Shown here: positions 61,996 to 64,000 of the stretch, in pieces
How the letters are laid out: each line of letters begins with the position of its first letter
Numbering within the stretch: position 1 is the first letter of the stretch
Source of the DNA: Microplitis mediator
Lineage: Eukaryota > Arthropoda > Insecta > Hymenoptera > Braconidae
Direction: 5' to 3'
NCBI RefSeq assembly: GCF_029852145.1
Contig: NC_079974.1
Span: 11,905,041 to 11,969,040, forward strand
DNA length: 64,000 nt
Translations under genes and position numbers: made by a program
Notes under the pieces: generated by a model
Databases searched by the model: none
Told to the model about the DNA's origin: nothing
What the model saw: the letters and a program-made list of their open reading frames with translations, nothing else

Positions 61996-63619
61996 AATAA
62001 AATTCAAAACTAAAACTAAAATGTTCAAAACTTAATAGCAAAACAAGACAGAGACTGGAGCACTAAAAACAGAGTTACGGTATGCCGTGGTGTCGCTCAG
62101 TGTGTAGGTTTATGGAGAGAGGGAGTCGTCCGGGTTAAATCATCCCAAACTCGTGTAAATTATTAGTGGATTTGCAATTTTTATTTAACAATAAATCAAA
62201 TACTAGAACATAATACAAATAATCTTACTTTCTATAACAAAATACTGAATCCGAAAAATACAACGATCCGGTAAATCCGGACGGCAACTTGGCATCTAAA
62301 TGATGCGCGTCAAAACCTTATAACTAAATTAATTAAAAATAATTAATTAAAATAAATTAAATAACTGGAGCCAACCGATACTCGAATAGTTCTCGGTGAA
62401 CGGGAACCATAATCATAAATTTGTTACTCTAGCATACTTGCTGTAGCAAAAATCGTACGACTAACGTACCTGGATCTCATTTTTGACGTTCATTAGGCAA
62501 TAATTAACTTACTGACTAACATATTCCCTATAATTATTTTATAAAAATAATATTAACATTAGATCGCGAACCTGACTCAAAACTGTAGCTACTTTCTCAT
62601 ACTTTTCACAAATCTTATATCTTTTCTTTAACTAAAACCGTAGCATAATACCTCAAGATTCTAACTCAAACTCGATTAATTATTTATAATAATTTTCTCA
62701 TACCTGATTACTGATGAATAAAATATCAAGTAACGTCTCACACTGTTTAAACAATACTTCTGTAACGATAACTCCAACCTGTAGCTTTCTGAAGCATCAC
62801 TCCTGACACGTCTGCTCGCTTCGAGCGACCAGAGTCGAATCCCCTACTGTACTCCCCAAACCAAAAACATCATCGCCATCTATACCGGCTCTCTATACTT
62901 TACCCCATAACTCCAACTCGATATTGAGTATGGATATCCCAATGTGTGCGCTCTCCTGGACTTGGCTTCGGTGAGATCGCAGACTAAAATTCTTAAATTT
63001 AAGTGACCAACGGTTACCCTCAGCAGCACACTGGTCAAAGCTGTCCACTGAGGCCTACCAACAAAACCCAAAACTCCAAAAATGACCAGAAATAGCGGCT
63101 TCCACAGCGATAGTGGTCACTAAACCATCGCTGAGTCCTGCCAATCATAATAACGAAAACTGATCTCTTACACCTAGTCCATAGTCCCTATTTTGGAGCG
63201 CTAGCATTTCAGCTAGACCTCTGCACTCCACATGGAAGTCTCATAGGGTCAGGCAAGCATCCTGACATCAGATACAACCGGGTGGCAATTACCTGAGCCC
63301 CATTCCACGGTTGCTCCGACTTTTCCACATACTCAATAAATCAAAACCTGTAAATTCCAAAACTCAAACTTTATCTTTTAACCAACTCTAATCTCCACCC
63401 ATCTCCCATAATAAATTTCCCATATTAATTTTCTGTAGCTAAACGTTACTCCATATTTTATTCTTAGACTATATTTCGATCACCAAAAAAAACTGTATAA
63501 AAATCGCAATTTACTGTAGCTAAATTCTGAATCTTGAGTTACCATGCTCGGTTATGCCCCAAAATCAGTTGGTGCTTGTGACGTCAACTCAATCCAAGCC
63601 TCGTCCAAAAAATAACGTC

Positions 63620-63659
<40 letters not shown>

Positions 63660-64000
63660 ACGTGGTGCAGGGTATACTGCGCCACTACCAGTAGGTACTT
63701 CCCACTCTGCTACGCAAAGTTCACTTGGTAGCAGAGGAGTGAAGACTGACGATAACGTCCGCTGCATTTGCTTTTAACACTTCTACTATGAGTGTCCATA
63801 TCCAAGAAGCCCGCACGCTCTAGCGGTGAGCGCGGAACTAGCTTTCGCTCACTTACTCTCTCCCGCCAGATTGTCGGTCGGCGAGCGTCTCACGATCACT
63901 CTTACATTTTTTTCCCGTTGCCTTTTTCTCTTTTAATTCCTTTTTTTCCACAATTTTCTCCATAAAAAAAAATAAAGTTTCACTTATAAAATGATTATTT
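61996..64000. other. Interval without supported gene
   Basis: 62000-63600 has recurrent TGTAGCT-type heptamers and moderately GC-rich patches, with no convincing ORF. A (TA)n tract of about 17 units lies at 63624-63657. Beyond it (63658-63910) is a GC-richer stretch with CACTC/GAGCG motifs that could be a promoter region of a gene outside the window; this is a guess. Confidence 0.4.

Overview
The window looks like AT-rich insect genomic DNA, probably hymenopteran and possibly a parasitoid wasp (inferred from gene structure and repeat content; the sequence names no species). The only clearly conserved host gene is the 3' end of muscle myosin heavy chain on the + strand. Four exons (214-609, 4590-4934, 8550-8798, 12867-12950) carry the coiled-coil tail, the non-helical tailpiece and the stop codon. 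All internal junctions are phase 0, with GT donors and AG acceptors. Its three introns are packed with palindromic terminal-inverted-repeat elements.

Region by region: 13.3-14.4 kb holds a small TA-flanked MITE and gene-free DNA. 14.4-19.8 kb is a degraded BEL/Pao LTR retrotransposon on the - strand, whose protease is split by a 692-bp insert with a perfect 15-bp target duplication. 20.0-21.5 kb is a foldback element with a 12-bp minisatellite core. 21.5-22.75 kb is the 3' part of a multi-exon, possibly BEN-like, gene on the - strand. 24.4-37.6 kb is a Helitron (RepHel, - strand) whose polyasparagine-coding AAT tract has been invaded by copies of an R4/Dong-like non-LTR retrotransposon: one intact 1086-codon ORF, one copy that lost its 3' end, and two 3' fragments. 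41.2-42.4 kb is a five-exon OB-fold (RPA-like) gene on the - strand. 45.8-46.5 kb is a frameshifted RNase H1-like copy. 46.6-53.0 kb is a series of palindromic or inverted-repeat elements, some nested. 53.35-60.33 kb is a hAT-type transposon with ~940-bp terminal inverted repeats that each carry three tRNA-like/B-box modules followed by T runs. 60.3-64.0 kb has no gene I can support.

The strongest unexplained pattern is shared by seven palindromic elements with six different terminal sequences (3976, 5545, 7017, 9511, 10110, 46652, 51287). Each carries a 21-nt box of form GTAG-N13-CTAC (some diverged) about 235-240 bp from an end, and a second box about 390-430 bp from the same end. The four largest copies have four boxes each, mirrored about the centre. 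The conserved spacing implies one superfamily with a functional internal architecture. The second notable system is the Helitron/Dong nest, in which a TAA-targeting retroelement used the transposon's own polyasparagine codons as its target.

All calls come from reading the sequence and the family patterns I know. No database search was possible, so family names beyond the clear ones (Mhc, BEL/Pao, Helitron RepHel, R4/Dong-like, hAT, RNase H1) are tentative.
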